Shown here one piece after another: positions 1 to 9,092 of a DNA stretch of 64,000 nucleotides. Under the pieces are notes generated by a model. The model was given only the letters and a program-made list of their open reading frames with translations. It ran no database searches and was not told the origin of the DNA. This DNA is from Pedobacter antarcticus (lineage in GTDB: Bacteria > Bacteroidota > Bacteroidia > Sphingobacteriales > Sphingobacteriaceae), in NCBI RefSeq assembly GCF_900112985.1, contig NZ_FONS01000001.1, forward strand, positions 555,730 through 619,729, read 5' to 3'. Positions within the stretch are counted from its first letter, which is position 1. Each line of letters starts with the position of its first letter. The position numbers were made by a program, and so were the translations under genes.

Positions 1-194
1 GTAGAATTTTGTGCATACAATAAATATTAGGTTTTAAGAGGCTGACATTCTTTAGATTAAAGAATTCCTCTACAATATAGGGATTTTCGGAGAAGACAAA
101 TAAAAAATTGGCTTGAGACTATTCTGATCAGATTAATCTTATAAATTCAAAAAAGCATTTATCTTTAGGCTCAAATTTTACAATTATATTCTTT

Positions 195-755
195 ATGGCA
201 AAGGCATCTGAAATTAAAGTAGGAAATATTTTACGTTACAACAGTGAACTGGTAACAGTTACAGAATTCATTCACCGTACACCAGGTAAAGGCGGAGCTT
301 TCTACTTAGGTAAATTCCGTAATATTAAAACCGGAAAAATAGTTGAAGCACGTTTAGGAACAGATGAGCAGGTGGAAATATGCCGTGTTGAAACCAATGA
401 CTATCAATACCTGTATGAAGACGGTGATTATTTTGTGGTAATGGATAATGAAACATTTGATCAGTTTAACATTCCTAAAGCATTATTTGGACCGGCTGCT
501 AAATATTTAAAAGAAGGAATGAGCGTAGTGGTTTCTTTTGAAAGCGAAGAACCTATTATGGCCCTTACACCGAATTTTGTAGAACTGGAAATTACTTATG
601 CGGAACCAGCTGTAAAAGGTGATACTTCTTCAGGTGCATTAAAATATGCCACATTAGAAAATGGAGTCGAAGTTAAGGTACCTTTGTTTGTGAATCAAGG
701 TGATAAAGTTAAAATAGACACCCGTACAGGTGAATACATAGAGCGTGTAAAATAA
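195..755 (+). CDS. efp: Elongation factor P
   Basis: Translation factor EF-P, which binds between the ribosomal P and E sites and relieves stalling at polyproline stretches. The 186-residue length is normal for the family. The N-terminal KOW-like domain carries the exposed loop PGKGGAF, with Lys32 in the position that is modified in many bacteria. Two OB-fold domains follow, ending in the typical DTRTGEYIERVK. The ATG is the only sensible start and lies 194 bases into the window. The gene stands alone on the plus strand with a strong terminator just after it. No EpmA/EpmB-type modification gene is visible nearby. Identity is very secure. Confidence 0.97.
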   Translation: MAKASEIKVGNILRYNSELVTVTEFIHRTPGKGGAFYLGKFRNIKTGKIVEARLGTDEQVEICRVETNDYQYLYEDGDYFVVMDNETFDQFNIPKALFGPAAKYLKEGMSVVVSFESEEPIMALTPNFVELEITYAEPAVKGDTSSGALKYATLENGVEVKVPLFVNQGDKVKIDTRTGEYIERVK

Positions 756-790
756 TTTACATTCAAAAAAGCATCACGGATATCCTAAAA

Positions 791-829
791 TGCCCCCGAA
801 AAGTCAGACACTTTCCGGGGGCATTTTTA
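791..829 (+). terminator. Intrinsic terminator after efp
   Basis: A GC-rich stem (TGCCCCCGAAAAG paired with CTTTCCGGGGGCA, one mismatch, loop of about 7) is followed by five T residues. It sits 35 bases after the efp stop and just past the stop of the converging SusD-like gene, so it may serve both strands. Confidence 0.85.
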
Positions 830-851
830 TGACTCAGAATTGGCCTTTCAG

Positions 852-2285
852 CTAATTCACATCAAACCATAACTTAGTGGTCAGCAGGTCGGGACCCTGG
901 CTCGCAACTGCATTTTTATAGCTTTGAATATTTAAAGATTGTTCTGTTCCGGGGTAAATGAAACGTACCGGAATTTCGCCATTTAAAACCGTGTTAACCG
1001 AGGCTTTCAGCACCGGATAATCCAACCTGCGCCTCTCGGCCCAGGCCTCAAGGCCCTGCCCAAATAAAGCCAGCCATTTTTGTTCACCGATTGATTTCTT
1101 GTAGTTACCCGGATCATATTGAGCGAAGGGCTGAGCTACATAAGCTGCCGCAGCGGCATCAGAAATATTATACTGTCTGAAAGAAGCTTTAATCCCCTGC
1201 TGATAAAGATCTGCAGCATTTTCAGTTGTGAATCCCCTGGCAGCAGCCTCTGCCCTGTCAAACAGTAATTCTGCATAACTGAAGATTACAGCCGGGGCCT
1301 GAGGTAAAAGAAAGTAAGCGCCTGGCTTAGATACCTTTGCAAAACCTAATGCACTCGCTTCAGAGTTCGTTAGTCCGTTTGGTAAACCAACATACTCTTC
1401 TGGTGTAGGCGTCTGCGTCTTACTGGCATAAACTGCTAGTCTGGGATCTTTAAGCTCGGACAACTTATCGACGATTGTTTTGCTGATCCGGTAATCGTCA
1501 CGGGTTTCAAACTGTGCGCTAATCGGATTCTGTTGAGGAGAGGTCTGATAAATTAACTGTGCTATATCTGCATTCTCACTAATCAATGCATCATTATCTG
1601 CCTTAATCTCATCAAATACTTGTTTTGCTTTTGCAGGTTCCCGGTCTGCGATACGCAATGCAATCCGGACCCGGAGTGAGTTAGCCAGTTTTTTCCAGCG
1701 CGAAATATCTCCATTGTAAATAATATCGCCTCCGATTGCCTTGCCAGCCGGATTGAGTACCGTTTTAGCGGCTTTCAGATCTTCCAGCAAGCCGAAATAT
1801 ATATCTTTCTGTTTGTCATAAGCAGGCGTAATAAACTCGTTTAGTTTCCCGGCCTCAGTATAAGGCACATCGCCATACGCATCTGTCAGCAGAAGAAACA
1901 CCCATGAACGTAAGACCAGGCCAACGCCCCGGTAATTCGGATTATCCTGTGCATCGCCGGCTTCGATTATCTTGTTAAAAGCAATGATACCTTGAGAATA
2001 ACCATTTGACCACAATGTAGTCAAACTACTGTTCGAATAGATAAAGCGATCTTCCTCTGTATATTGAACCTTTGCAAATTGCTGAGAAAAAAGCAGGCTT
2101 GAATTCATATTATTGGTAGTTCCCCAATATACATCTGCTGTATTTTTAATTGCGCCTGTCAACAGATAATCAGGCTGTGCTTTTTCAGTTGCATTTGGAT
2201 TGATATTAATTTTATCCAGTTCCTTTGCGCAGGACGCCAGGGAGAATGCCAGTGCAGCTATGATATATAGTCTATTATTTTTCAT
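852..2285 (-). CDS. SusD/RagB-family outer-membrane lipoprotein
   Basis: Surface lipoprotein that forms the lid over its SusC partner and binds the nutrient to be imported. The frame is open to 2387, but the ATG at 2285 is chosen because it gives a clean lipoprotein signal (LASC, lipidated Cys19) and follows the SusC stop by 10 bases. That makes 477 residues. The mature N-terminus (DKININPNATEKAQPDYLL) and the TPR-like helical body match the SusD-like group that includes RagB-type proteins. The pair is co-transcribed behind a SAM riboswitch, which suggests a sulfur amino acid, peptide or related cargo rather than a glycan. No glycoside hydrolase is adjacent. The family is certain, the cargo unknown. 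Confidence 0.93.
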   Translation of the reverse strand: MKNNRLYIIAALAFSLASCAKELDKININPNATEKAQPDYLLTGAIKNTADVYWGTTNNMNSSLLFSQQFAKVQYTEEDRFIYSNSSLTTLWSNGYSQGIIAFNKIIEAGDAQDNPNYRGVGLVLRSWVFLLLTDAYGDVPYTEAGKLNEFITPAYDKQKDIYFGLLEDLKAAKTVLNPAGKAIGGDIIYNGDISRWKKLANSLRVRIALRIADREPAKAKQVFDEIKADNDALISENADIAQLIYQTSPQQNPISAQFETRDDYRISKTIVDKLSELKDPRLAVYASKTQTPTPEEYVGLPNGLTNSEASALGFAKVSKPGAYFLLPQAPAVIFSYAELLFDRAEAAARGFTTENAADLYQQGIKASFRQYNISDAAAAAYVAQPFAQYDPGNYKKSIGEQKWLALFGQGLEAWAERRRLDYPVLKASVNTVLNGEIPVRFIYPGTEQSLNIQSYKNAVASQGPDLLTTKLWFDVN

Positions 2286-2295
2286 GTCCAGATTA

Positions 2296-5200
2296 TTAAA
2301 TTTTGATGTTAATGTTGAAGCCGTAGCTTCGTGTCGTCGGATTTGACAAACTTTCCAGCCCCTGCCCGTTTCCGGTATTAAAAGCAACTTCAGGGTCTAT
2401 GTCAGTAACGTTGCGGTGAATTATCAGAAGGTTACGGCCAACTAAAGAAACTGAGACTCCCTGAAGATTTAAAGGACGAATCCATTTGGCTGGTAAATTA
2501 TAGCTCAATTTCACCTCTCTTAATTTGACATAAGAAGCATCAAAAATATTGGCCTCATCTATTGTACGGAATGACTTATAATATTGCTGTGCAGGCAGAA
2601 CTTTTTCATTTGGCTTACCGTCGGCACTCACACCATTAAATACGATACCATCGTCATAAACAACAGCGCCAGTTGGAGCAGCAGCCCCATTGCCCACCCG
2701 GACAGTACCATTAGCTTTTTTATTATCCGGATAGTAATACGATATGCCGCCAAATTCGGCGCCCCTTCCCGGAAGTGTAGATGCCAATACACCTGTATAA
2801 GTACCAGTAGCATAAGTGCCATTGTAAATTGAACCTCCGATACTCGCATCGATAAGTACACCAAGGCTTAGTCCTTTATAACTAAAAGTATTTGAAATGC
2901 CACCTATCCAATCTGGTGTATATTTTCCCAATACCTTTTTAGAGGGATCTGTTTGTGGCGCGCCTGTAGAGTTAACGATAATATTTCCGCCGGCATCTCT
3001 CAGAAAAGCATTTCCAAATAAGGTACCATAAGGCTGTCCAACAGACGCAATTACCTGAGCAGAGTTAGTAGCAACTACGTAATTTTGCAGAAGTCCGGCA
3101 TCATCCAGTGAAATGACTCTGCTCCTGTTCGCCGCAAAATTAACATCAACATCCCAGGTGAAAGCTTTTTTAACAGGAGTTACACCTAATTGAACCTCAA
3201 TACCTTTGTTATTTATCTTTCCGGCATTCAGCAGTTTAGACTTAAAACCCGTGCTCTGACTCACATCTACGCTCAAGATCTGATCATAACTATTTGTATT
3301 ATATAAACTCAGGTCCAAACGGACTCTTTTGTTAAAGAAACTCGCTTCTGCTCCTAATTCAGTTGAAGTCGTTGTTTCCGGTTTTAAATTAGGGTTAAGA
3401 TCTGTTGTGGAAGGACTCAACTGTGGATTGGACCCAAATGGGGCACTAAAACCGTAAGTGTTAATTAAACGGTAAGGATCTGCATCTTTACCAACTTTAG
3501 ACCAGCCTCCGCGAATTTTGGCGTAATCAAGTACCTCACTCTTAATATCCAGAGCCTCCGTTAAAACAAAGCTTCCGTTAAATGAAGGATAAAAATAAGA
3601 CCGGTTTTGCGCCGGTAAAGTAGAAGACCAATCATTACGTGCCGTAATATTTGCAAAAAGATAATTTCTGAAACCGAGTTGCGCGGAAGAATAAATACTG
3701 TAAGATTTCAGCTTATTATAAATATTTGACGAAGTGAGCGGATCACGTGAGTTATTCAGCGCATACAAACCGGCTACTGCAAGACGCGGTGCACTCTGAT
3801 CATTCTGCTCGATATACCTCGACCGGATATTTGCCCCTACGAGTGCTTCTAGTGTAAAGTCAGAACTTAGTTTTTTATTAAGATTCAGCGTCCCATCTGT
3901 ATTAGTCTCACTAACAGTGAAAGCACTTTCTGTATAAGAGCCGAAAGGCGATCCGTTCGTACCGTAAGCTACACGAACCTTTCTGCGGTCATTATAATAA
4001 TCTGTACCTGTACGAAAATTAAAGTCCAGACCATCAATAATTTTGTAATTCAGACCTACGCTTCCAATTAAACGGTTTCTGTTTTGGGACACCGTATTTT
4101 CGTAGGCAACCCAGTAAGGATTAGAATAGTAGCTATTATTCCAGTTGAACGTATTTCCGTTTTCATCCAGATAATTTTTGAGCTCATTAATATCTACCTG
4201 TCTTCCAAACCAAGCGAACTGAAGCATTGTACTCGTAGACCTTGAGCCACCAGTTCCAGGAAGATTGTCTGAGCCAAGTTTGCTATAATTAGCATTGGCG
4301 GTGAGACTCAATTTCGGTGTAAGCCTTAATGTTGTGTTCAAGGTCACTGAATTTTTTCCCTGACCTGAATTCGGAACTACACCGACCTGTTTTAAATTAT
4401 TATATGATAACCGGTAATCAAATTTCTCAGTTGCATCTGCAATTGCAATACCATTATTCAATGAATATCCTGTCTGAAAGAAATCACGTACATTATCCGG
4501 GTGTGCGACAAATGGAACCGCGACACCTTTAGAAAAAAATTGAGGCAATAAACGTCCATCCATTCTTGGTCCCCAGCTTTCATCGACCCCATCATTCAGA
4601 CCCTTTCCTTTTCCATCGACATAACTGAACAGGCCTTCAGAACCCTGGCCAAATGCATTTTGATAAACAGGCAATGTAGCAATAGTCTCCAGCACAGTAT
4701 TGGAATTTACTGTGATGCCCACTCCTCGTTTTGATTTACCAGTCTTCGTTTTAATGATGATGACACCAGCCGCAGCACGCGATCCATAAAGCGCAGCTGC
4801 ATTTGGCCCCTTCAGTACGCTGATCGATTCTATATCGTCTGCATTAATGTCCGAAATGGCATTAGCATAATCACGTGCACCTGCAGAATTCAATTGAGAA
4901 TTATCCACCGGAATCCCATCTACTACGAACAGAGGCTGGTTATTTCCTGAAATAGAGGTTTCCCCACGTATCACCACTCTTGAGGAACCCATGTCTCCCT
5001 GACTGTTCGTTACTCTCACACCGGCGATTTTTCCAGCCAGCGCATTAACTAAATTCGTTTCTTTCGCCTCCGCCAAATCCTGACCCTTAATTTCCTGCAC
5101 GGCATACCCCAATGATTTTTTTTGCCTGTTAATACCCAGTGCGGTCACGACAACTTCATTAAGCGCATTTTCAGTCGGCTGTAATGTGACCAGTAATGCG

Positions 5201-5469
5201 CCTGCATTTCTATTAATCTGGAGTTCCTGTACTTGAAAACCTATATAAGAAAACACCAGTATGCTTCTGTCCGGCGCGACAATAGAAAAAGAGCCGTTGA
5301 TGTCTGTAGCAACCACCTGAGAGGAGCCTTTAAGGGCTACGGACACCCCCGGTAATGTCTCCCCCGTGGAGGCTTTAACAACTCCTTTAATAGTGGTATC
5401 CTGTGCGAAAGTCAGTTGTGAAAGCAATATCAGGAAGAGTATCGCTGACAGTTTTATACTTTTAAACAT
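2296..5469 (-). CDS. SusC/RagA-family TonB-linked outer-membrane transporter
   Basis: TonB-dependent outer-membrane channel that imports large nutrients with its SusD lid. The 1057 residues show a signal peptide (1-22, cut after TFAQ), a carboxypeptidase-like regulatory domain (about 26-98, with TGETLPGVSVALKG), the NEVVVTALG stretch at 104-112, a plug domain (about 117-245, with LFVVDGIPVDNS) and a 22-strand barrel ending in NINIKI. Length and architecture are standard. It is the first gene of the SusCD pair and lies about 290 bases downstream of a SAM-I riboswitch on the same strand, so expression should rise when S-adenosylmethionine is scarce. That makes methionine, methionine-containing peptides or another sulfur compound the likely cargo; this last step is inference. 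Confidence 0.95.
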   Translation of the reverse strand: MFKSIKLSAILFLILLSQLTFAQDTTIKGVVKASTGETLPGVSVALKGSSQVVATDINGSFSIVAPDRSILVFSYIGFQVQELQINRNAGALLVTLQPTENALNEVVVTALGINRQKKSLGYAVQEIKGQDLAEAKETNLVNALAGKIAGVRVTNSQGDMGSSRVVIRGETSISGNNQPLFVVDGIPVDNSQLNSAGARDYANAISDINADDIESISVLKGPNAAALYGSRAAAGVIIIKTKTGKSKRGVGITVNSNTVLETIATLPVYQNAFGQGSEGLFSYVDGKGKGLNDGVDESWGPRMDGRLLPQFFSKGVAVPFVAHPDNVRDFFQTGYSLNNGIAIADATEKFDYRLSYNNLKQVGVVPNSGQGKNSVTLNTTLRLTPKLSLTANANYSKLGSDNLPGTGGSRSTSTMLQFAWFGRQVDINELKNYLDENGNTFNWNNSYYSNPYWVAYENTVSQNRNRLIGSVGLNYKIIDGLDFNFRTGTDYYNDRRKVRVAYGTNGSPFGSYTESAFTVSETNTDGTLNLNKKLSSDFTLEALVGANIRSRYIEQNDQSAPRLAVAGLYALNNSRDPLTSSNIYNKLKSYSIYSSAQLGFRNYLFANITARNDWSSTLPAQNRSYFYPSFNGSFVLTEALDIKSEVLDYAKIRGGWSKVGKDADPYRLINTYGFSAPFGSNPQLSPSTTDLNPNLKPETTTSTELGAEASFFNKRVRLDLSLYNTNSYDQILSVDVSQSTGFKSKLLNAGKINNKGIEVQLGVTPVKKAFTWDVDVNFAANRSRVISLDDAGLLQNYVVATNSAQVIASVGQPYGTLFGNAFLRDAGGNIIVNSTGAPQTDPSKKVLGKYTPDWIGGISNTFSYKGLSLGVLIDASIGGSIYNGTYATGTYTGVLASTLPGRGAEFGGISYYYPDNKKANGTVRVGNGAAAPTGAVVYDDGIVFNGVSADGKPNEKVLPAQQYYKSFRTIDEANIFDASYVKLREVKLSYNLPAKWIRPLNLQGVSVSLVGRNLLIIHRNVTDIDPEVAFNTGNGQGLESLSNPTTRSYGFNINIKI

Positions 5470-5697
5470 AATTATTGATTATTGATGATAAGAAAATTTA
5501 GACATACCAATCCCACTGCGGCTTACGTCCGCTTTTTTTTAAACTCGAAATATAACAGGAGGTGTCTTTAAAATTTGTTTGTCCAGACAGCCAATACGTA
5601 AACGTAATCCGGTCTGGCTGAGGGTAGATCACTCTTTAGGTAATGTTTTTACATCTGTACTCATTTAAATTAAACATCCAATACAATTAAAAGCGGC

Positions 5698-5727
5698 AAA
5701 AAAAAACACCGCTGAAAATCAGAAGTG
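5698..5727 (-). terminator. Candidate terminator in the SAM riboswitch expression platform
   Basis: On the minus strand, between the SAM-I aptamer and SusC, a small hairpin (CAC-TT-CTGA-TTT-TCAG-CG-GTG, with a 2x2 internal loop) is followed directly by nine T residues. Its position, 35 bases after the aptamer, fits transcription attenuation. The stem is short, so termination strength is uncertain. Confidence 0.5.
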
Positions 5728-5761
5728 CTTGCGTTTATGTCAGACATAAATTATTTGCATT

Positions 5762-5880
5762 CAACTGACTTAACTACCCCGGGCTGTCCCGGGATGGAAT
5801 TAGCACCATTTCCATTTTCACGGACGGTTGCTAAGGCTTCAAAGGGCCATTCCCTCCACCTTTCTTGATAAGTTCTTTAA
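5762..5880 (-). promoter_or_regulatory. SAM-I (S-box) riboswitch
   Basis: Read on the minus strand, the sequence contains the hallmark S-box elements in order: CTTATCAAGA (5863-5872), GGTGGAGGGA, TGGCCC, GAAGCC, GCAACC, then GGTGCTAATTCC, a P4-like stem CCCGGG-ACAG-CCCGGG and a P1 closing strand TTAAGT. These are the conserved bases of the SAM-binding core. The next gene on this strand is the SusC transporter. In this class, SAM binding normally turns off downstream genes of methionine and sulfur metabolism. Recognition is by motif; no covariance model was run. Confidence 0.95.
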
Positions 5881-6161
5881 AATAACCGGGGCAAATATAT
5901 CATTCATAATTTAAAAACTACTTATTCTGTAGAATTTATTTGAATATTTTTTATCTGCGCATAATAGCCAGCTATATTTGACTATTTAATTAGTAGCCTA
6001 ATAAGCTGACCGATGAAAATAAAAAGCTTTTTATTAAGCTTTTTCAGCTTCGCTTTATTAGGCCGCTATATTTTCTCCGGAAGAAAGTATACAGTTTTAC
6101 ATTTGGTCGATTTTCATTTAAAAATCATCCGCTTTTCCCTCGCTCCTTATTCGATTCTGAC

Positions 6162-6216
6162 CGAAGGAACAGCGAAGGAAGTCCGAAGAAACAGCAAAGG
6201 AAGTGGGAAGGAAATG
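6162..6216 (+). repeat. Purine-rich 11-bp (22-bp) tandem repeat
   Basis: Five consecutive 11-base units, CGAAGGAACAG / CGAAGGAAGTC / CGAAGAAACAG / CAAAGGAAGTG / GGAAGGAAATG, alternate as a 22-base higher-order unit. Neither period is a multiple of three. A 77-codon open frame (6013-6246) spans the repeat and starts with a hydrophobic stretch, but a repeat that changes frame with each unit argues against it being a selected protein. The rest of 5881-6161 is AT-rich and shows nothing else I can name. Confidence 0.7.
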
Positions 6217-6264
6217 TTAACCACACCAACACAAGACAAGGATTAATCAATAGTTAATTTACAT

Positions 6265-6816
6265 TTATAAGGCCATTATTTCATTCATGTAACCTATATA
6301 GGCCTGCTTATAGTTCATATCAGCATGTTCAGGAGACGAAATGTAGGACTTAAAATCTTCCAGATCGCTTTCAGTAAACCCAAGGCGGTTAAAAAGCACC
6401 TTGTCCATTTCCCAATTCAAAGGGTTTACTTTCAGAGATTCCATTCGTTTAAATAGCGACAAATTTTCACGAAACTCTCTGTAAGCGACTGTCTGCCGGT
6501 AGTAAGCTATATAAGTTACCATTGTCTGATAAGTTGCGGGCCTGCCAATCCTGGCTTCTCCTAATAAAATCTCCCTTAATACAGGTGCTTTCAGCAACTC
6601 CACATCAAGACTGTCAAATGTGATATACTTTTTGAGCGTAAGAGTGTCTACGGCAAACAGGCTATCCTTACTTTTTAGCTCGTGTTCCAGAAAATATGGT
6701 CTGTCTGAAAGCTTACGCGCACCACTTCTGGATTCCTGTGCAGATAGGGTAAAAGATAAACAGCAAAAGAAAATCAACACGAATACAGATAGGTCACATT
6801 TTTTAACAGATTTCAT
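6265..6816 (-). CDS. Secreted protein of unknown function
   Basis: A 183-residue protein I do not recognise. It begins with a Lys-rich n-region and a clear hydrophobic signal peptide ending near LSAQES (cleavage about residue 26), so it is probably periplasmic. The rest is mainly predicted helix with many Tyr, Phe and charged residues (for example TYQTMVTYIAYYRQTVAYREF) and no catalytic motif. It has no lipobox and no partner gene: the neighbours are a tandem repeat on one side and a plus-strand regulator on the other. The ATG at 6816 gives the signal peptide directly. Probably real on length, signal peptide and composition. Confidence 0.7.
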   Translation of the reverse strand: MKSVKKCDLSVFVLIFFCCLSFTLSAQESRSGARKLSDRPYFLEHELKSKDSLFAVDTLTLKKYITFDSLDVELLKAPVLREILLGEARIGRPATYQTMVTYIAYYRQTVAYREFRENLSLFKRMESLKVNPLNWEMDKVLFNRLGFTESDLEDFKSYISSPEHADMNYKQAYIGYMNEIMAL

Positions 6817-7179
6817 TCAAATAGCTATTGAGCTCGGCATTATTGCGGAGACAAAGATAAACTAAACAGGATATTCGCTATATAAAACCTTAAGAGCTTT
6901 AGAAATTGATAGATTTTTTTCTCAGTCCAACCTAAATTCACAGCTCAAGCCTGATCGACTTTTCCATTTTGCCAGATAAGGAATTTGGATGAAGCTTTAA
7001 CCAGTTGCTTACGCAAAATGAATGCATCTATGGGGAAATATACAAAATACTATATAGGTATTTAGTATTTGTAGAGTTAGTTAGATTTTAAATAGGAAAA
7101 ATTTCAACAAAAACTATGATCATGTTCAAATAGAATCAAATGTTATCTTTTATATAAAAGATATTTGCTTAATTGTACT
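6817..7179. other. Divergent intergenic region
   Basis: This AT-rich spacer of about 360 bases separates the minus-strand secreted protein from the plus-strand Crp-like gene and must carry both promoters. No convincing Bacteroidota promoter (TTTG with TAnnTTTG), RNA gene or conserved ORF was found in it. Confidence 0.5.
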
Positions 7180-7752
7180 ATGCAAGAACTACATAAAAAA
7201 TTATTGTCTATGCGGGCTACCCAGTTCCACGATATTACGGCCTTCAAAGATCTTTTTGTAGAACTTACAGTCAGAAAGGGAATGTCACTGGACAACAGTG
7301 GATATTCATATCCTACTTTATACTATGTAGAAGAGGGACTGGTGATGGGTAGCTGCATCATCAACGAACTAACCTATCCTTCCTGGATAATCGACAACGG
7401 ATTTATATCGCCTGCCGGGGTCTTTTCCAATCAGTTACCATTCGAAGAAAATATACAGGCAATTGAAGAATCACGGGTGTATGCACTAGAGATGAATACA
7501 GCGGAATTGATACTTCGGGACAGTCCATATTTATGTAAGCTGTTTTTAGAAATACAGGAAGAAAGCCTTCATTTAGCCAAAGAAAGAGAGATACTGCTCA
7601 GAATGACAAATGCTAAAGAAAGATTTAACGCCTTTGCTAAAAACCAGAGATCAGTTCTGTTCAGGGTTAATGCAGCGATATTAGCTAAGTTGCTTAATAT
7701 GAGCAAAAACCACTTGTTTAAGATCAAGAAATCATACTTGCTGAGAAAATAA
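7180..7752 (+). CDS. Crp/Fnr-family transcriptional regulator (degenerate)
   Basis: A 190-residue protein with the outline of a Crp/Fnr regulator. Residues about 10-115 form a cyclic-nucleotide-binding-like beta roll (FKDLFVELTVRKGMSL, then LYYVEEGLVMG). A long dimer helix follows at about 130-150, and a short C-terminal helix-turn-helix (ILAKLLNMSKNHLFKIKKSY). The phosphate-binding cassette of cAMP-binding members is not evident, so the ligand is unknown. The frame also opens at a TTG (7165), but the ATG at 7180 is preferred. Bacteroidota carry many such single-gene regulators; its targets are not indicated. A perfect inverted repeat lies 23 bases after the stop. Confidence 0.75.
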   Translation: MQELHKKLLSMRATQFHDITAFKDLFVELTVRKGMSLDNSGYSYPTLYYVEEGLVMGSCIINELTYPSWIIDNGFISPAGVFSNQLPFEENIQAIEESRVYALEMNTAELILRDSPYLCKLFLEIQEESLHLAKEREILLRMTNAKERFNAFAKNQRSVLFRVNAAILAKLLNMSKNHLFKIKKSYLLRK

Positions 7753-7774
7753 ATTAAAACAGAACCCAGGATAT

Positions 7775-7810
7775 AAGTTTACATTTAGCTATACAACTAA
7801 ATGTAAACTT
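7775..7810. repeat. Perfect 14-bp inverted repeat
   Basis: AAGTTTACATTTAG (7775-7788) and its exact reverse complement (7797-7810) flank an 8-base loop. A second short palindrome, GAGTATACTC, follows immediately (7811-7820). The stem is AT-rich and lacks a long T-tract, so it is a weak terminator candidate for the plus-strand regulator, or an operator. Confidence 0.7.
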
Positions 7811-7898
7811 GAGTATACTCAACATACAAGTGATGAAATCTCCCCCGCTGTCACGATGAAATTTCTCGATATAGAAGGAACATTGCACTAAAATTTCC

Positions 7899-9089
7899 TC
7901 AATTGTCGTCAACGGTTAGGTCAACTCTCCCGTATAGCAAATGCGCTCCAAGAGCCAGAAACGTAAAAAATAAACCAACCATAACGACCCCATCCCATTG
8001 GTAATATCCCCAGGCTAAAGATGCCAGATAAGTACCTATCGAACCACCTATAAAGTAACTAAACATATAAACTGTATTCAGGCGATTGGTCGCTCCCAGA
8101 TTTAAGGCAAAAAAACCAGCCTGATTCATAATATGCATGGATTGTAAACCCAGATCAATAAGTATTATGCCGCAAATTAGCCCGATATATGTATACCCGG
8201 CAAAATAGAAAACTACCCAACTCAAAATAAGCATCATAATTGCTGCCAGAACAATAGTGAAAGGTTTTACGCTTTTACTAATTCTACCGACTAGTGCTGC
8301 TGCCAGCGCACCGGCGGCACCAATTATTCCAAATGATCCGGCAACTGCAGCGCCCGCATAAAATGGCGGACCCTTCAAATGAAACACCAATATCGTCCAG
8401 AATGCACTGAATGCAGCGAAACCCACCGCTCCGCGGAATGCTGCAAGGCGAAGTACGGGCTGAGTTCTGGTCAAATGAATAAGGGATTTCATCAAAGCAG
8501 TATAACTGCCTTTAAATGACGGCGGAACTTCAGGTAATTTTACAGCGACCATTCCAGCCAGGATTACCATCAGTGCTGCAGCAATATAGTACATCGCTTT
8601 CCAACCCCATAAATCCCCGACAAAGCCACTGACCACTCGAGACAAGAGAATACCAATTAACAACCCGCTCATAACCATCCCGATTGCAGAGCTCTGCTTT
8701 TCTCTTTTGGCTAGTTCTGCAGCCATCGGAACAAACATCTGTGGGATTACCGAGGTAAAACCAACTGTAAAACTTGCAAGTAACAGCCAACCGAGGTTTG
8801 GAGCTAAGGTCATTCCGAGCAAGGAAAGGATGATAAAACAAAAATCAATCAGAATAAGCCGTTTTCTAAGAAACATATCACCCAGAGGGACAATGAAGAG
8901 TAATCCAAATGCGTAACCTACTTGTGTAAGCATTGCAATATTGCTCACCTGACTTTCAGTCACAGACAGATCTCTGGCGATCAAACCCAATAAAGGCTGG
9001 TTATAATAGTTATTTCCAACCACCAGCCCGCTGGCAATAGTCATTAGCCATAATGTAGTCTTAGTGAGTTCTGGTTTATTCTGTTTCAT
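7899..9089 (-). CDS. MFS transporter (sugar-efflux/AraJ-like group)
   Basis: A 396-residue inner-membrane protein with about 12 predicted helices, the size of a standard major facilitator. The motif between helices 2 and 3 reads GDMFLRKRLI, a form of the MFS signature. The N-terminal NNYYNQPLLGLIARDL is typical of the YnfM/AraJ-like DHA1 group, which exports small metabolites or drugs. It begins 3 bases after the amidohydrolase stop, so the two are surely co-transcribed and may handle the same compound: uptake of the substrate or export of the product. Direction and substrate cannot be read from the sequence. Confidence 0.88.
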   Translation of the reverse strand: MKQNKPELTKTTLWLMTIASGLVVGNNYYNQPLLGLIARDLSVTESQVSNIAMLTQVGYAFGLLFIVPLGDMFLRKRLILIDFCFIILSLLGMTLAPNLGWLLLASFTVGFTSVIPQMFVPMAAELAKREKQSSAIGMVMSGLLIGILLSRVVSGFVGDLWGWKAMYYIAAALMVILAGMVAVKLPEVPPSFKGSYTALMKSLIHLTRTQPVLRLAAFRGAVGFAAFSAFWTILVFHLKGPPFYAGAAVAGSFGIIGAAGALAAALVGRISKSVKPFTIVLAAIMMLILSWVVFYFAGYTYIGLICGIILIDLGLQSMHIMNQAGFFALNLGATNRLNTVYMFSYFIGGSIGTYLASLAWGYYQWDGVVMVGLFFTFLALGAHLLYGRVDLTVDDN

Positions 9090-9092
9090 TAT

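Noticed and set aside
6013..6246. 77-codon plus-strand frame with a hydrophobic start, possible small secreted protein
   Set aside because: It runs through an 11-base tandem repeat whose period is not a multiple of three, and the residues after the hydrophobic start are low complexity. Listed as a repeat, not a gene.
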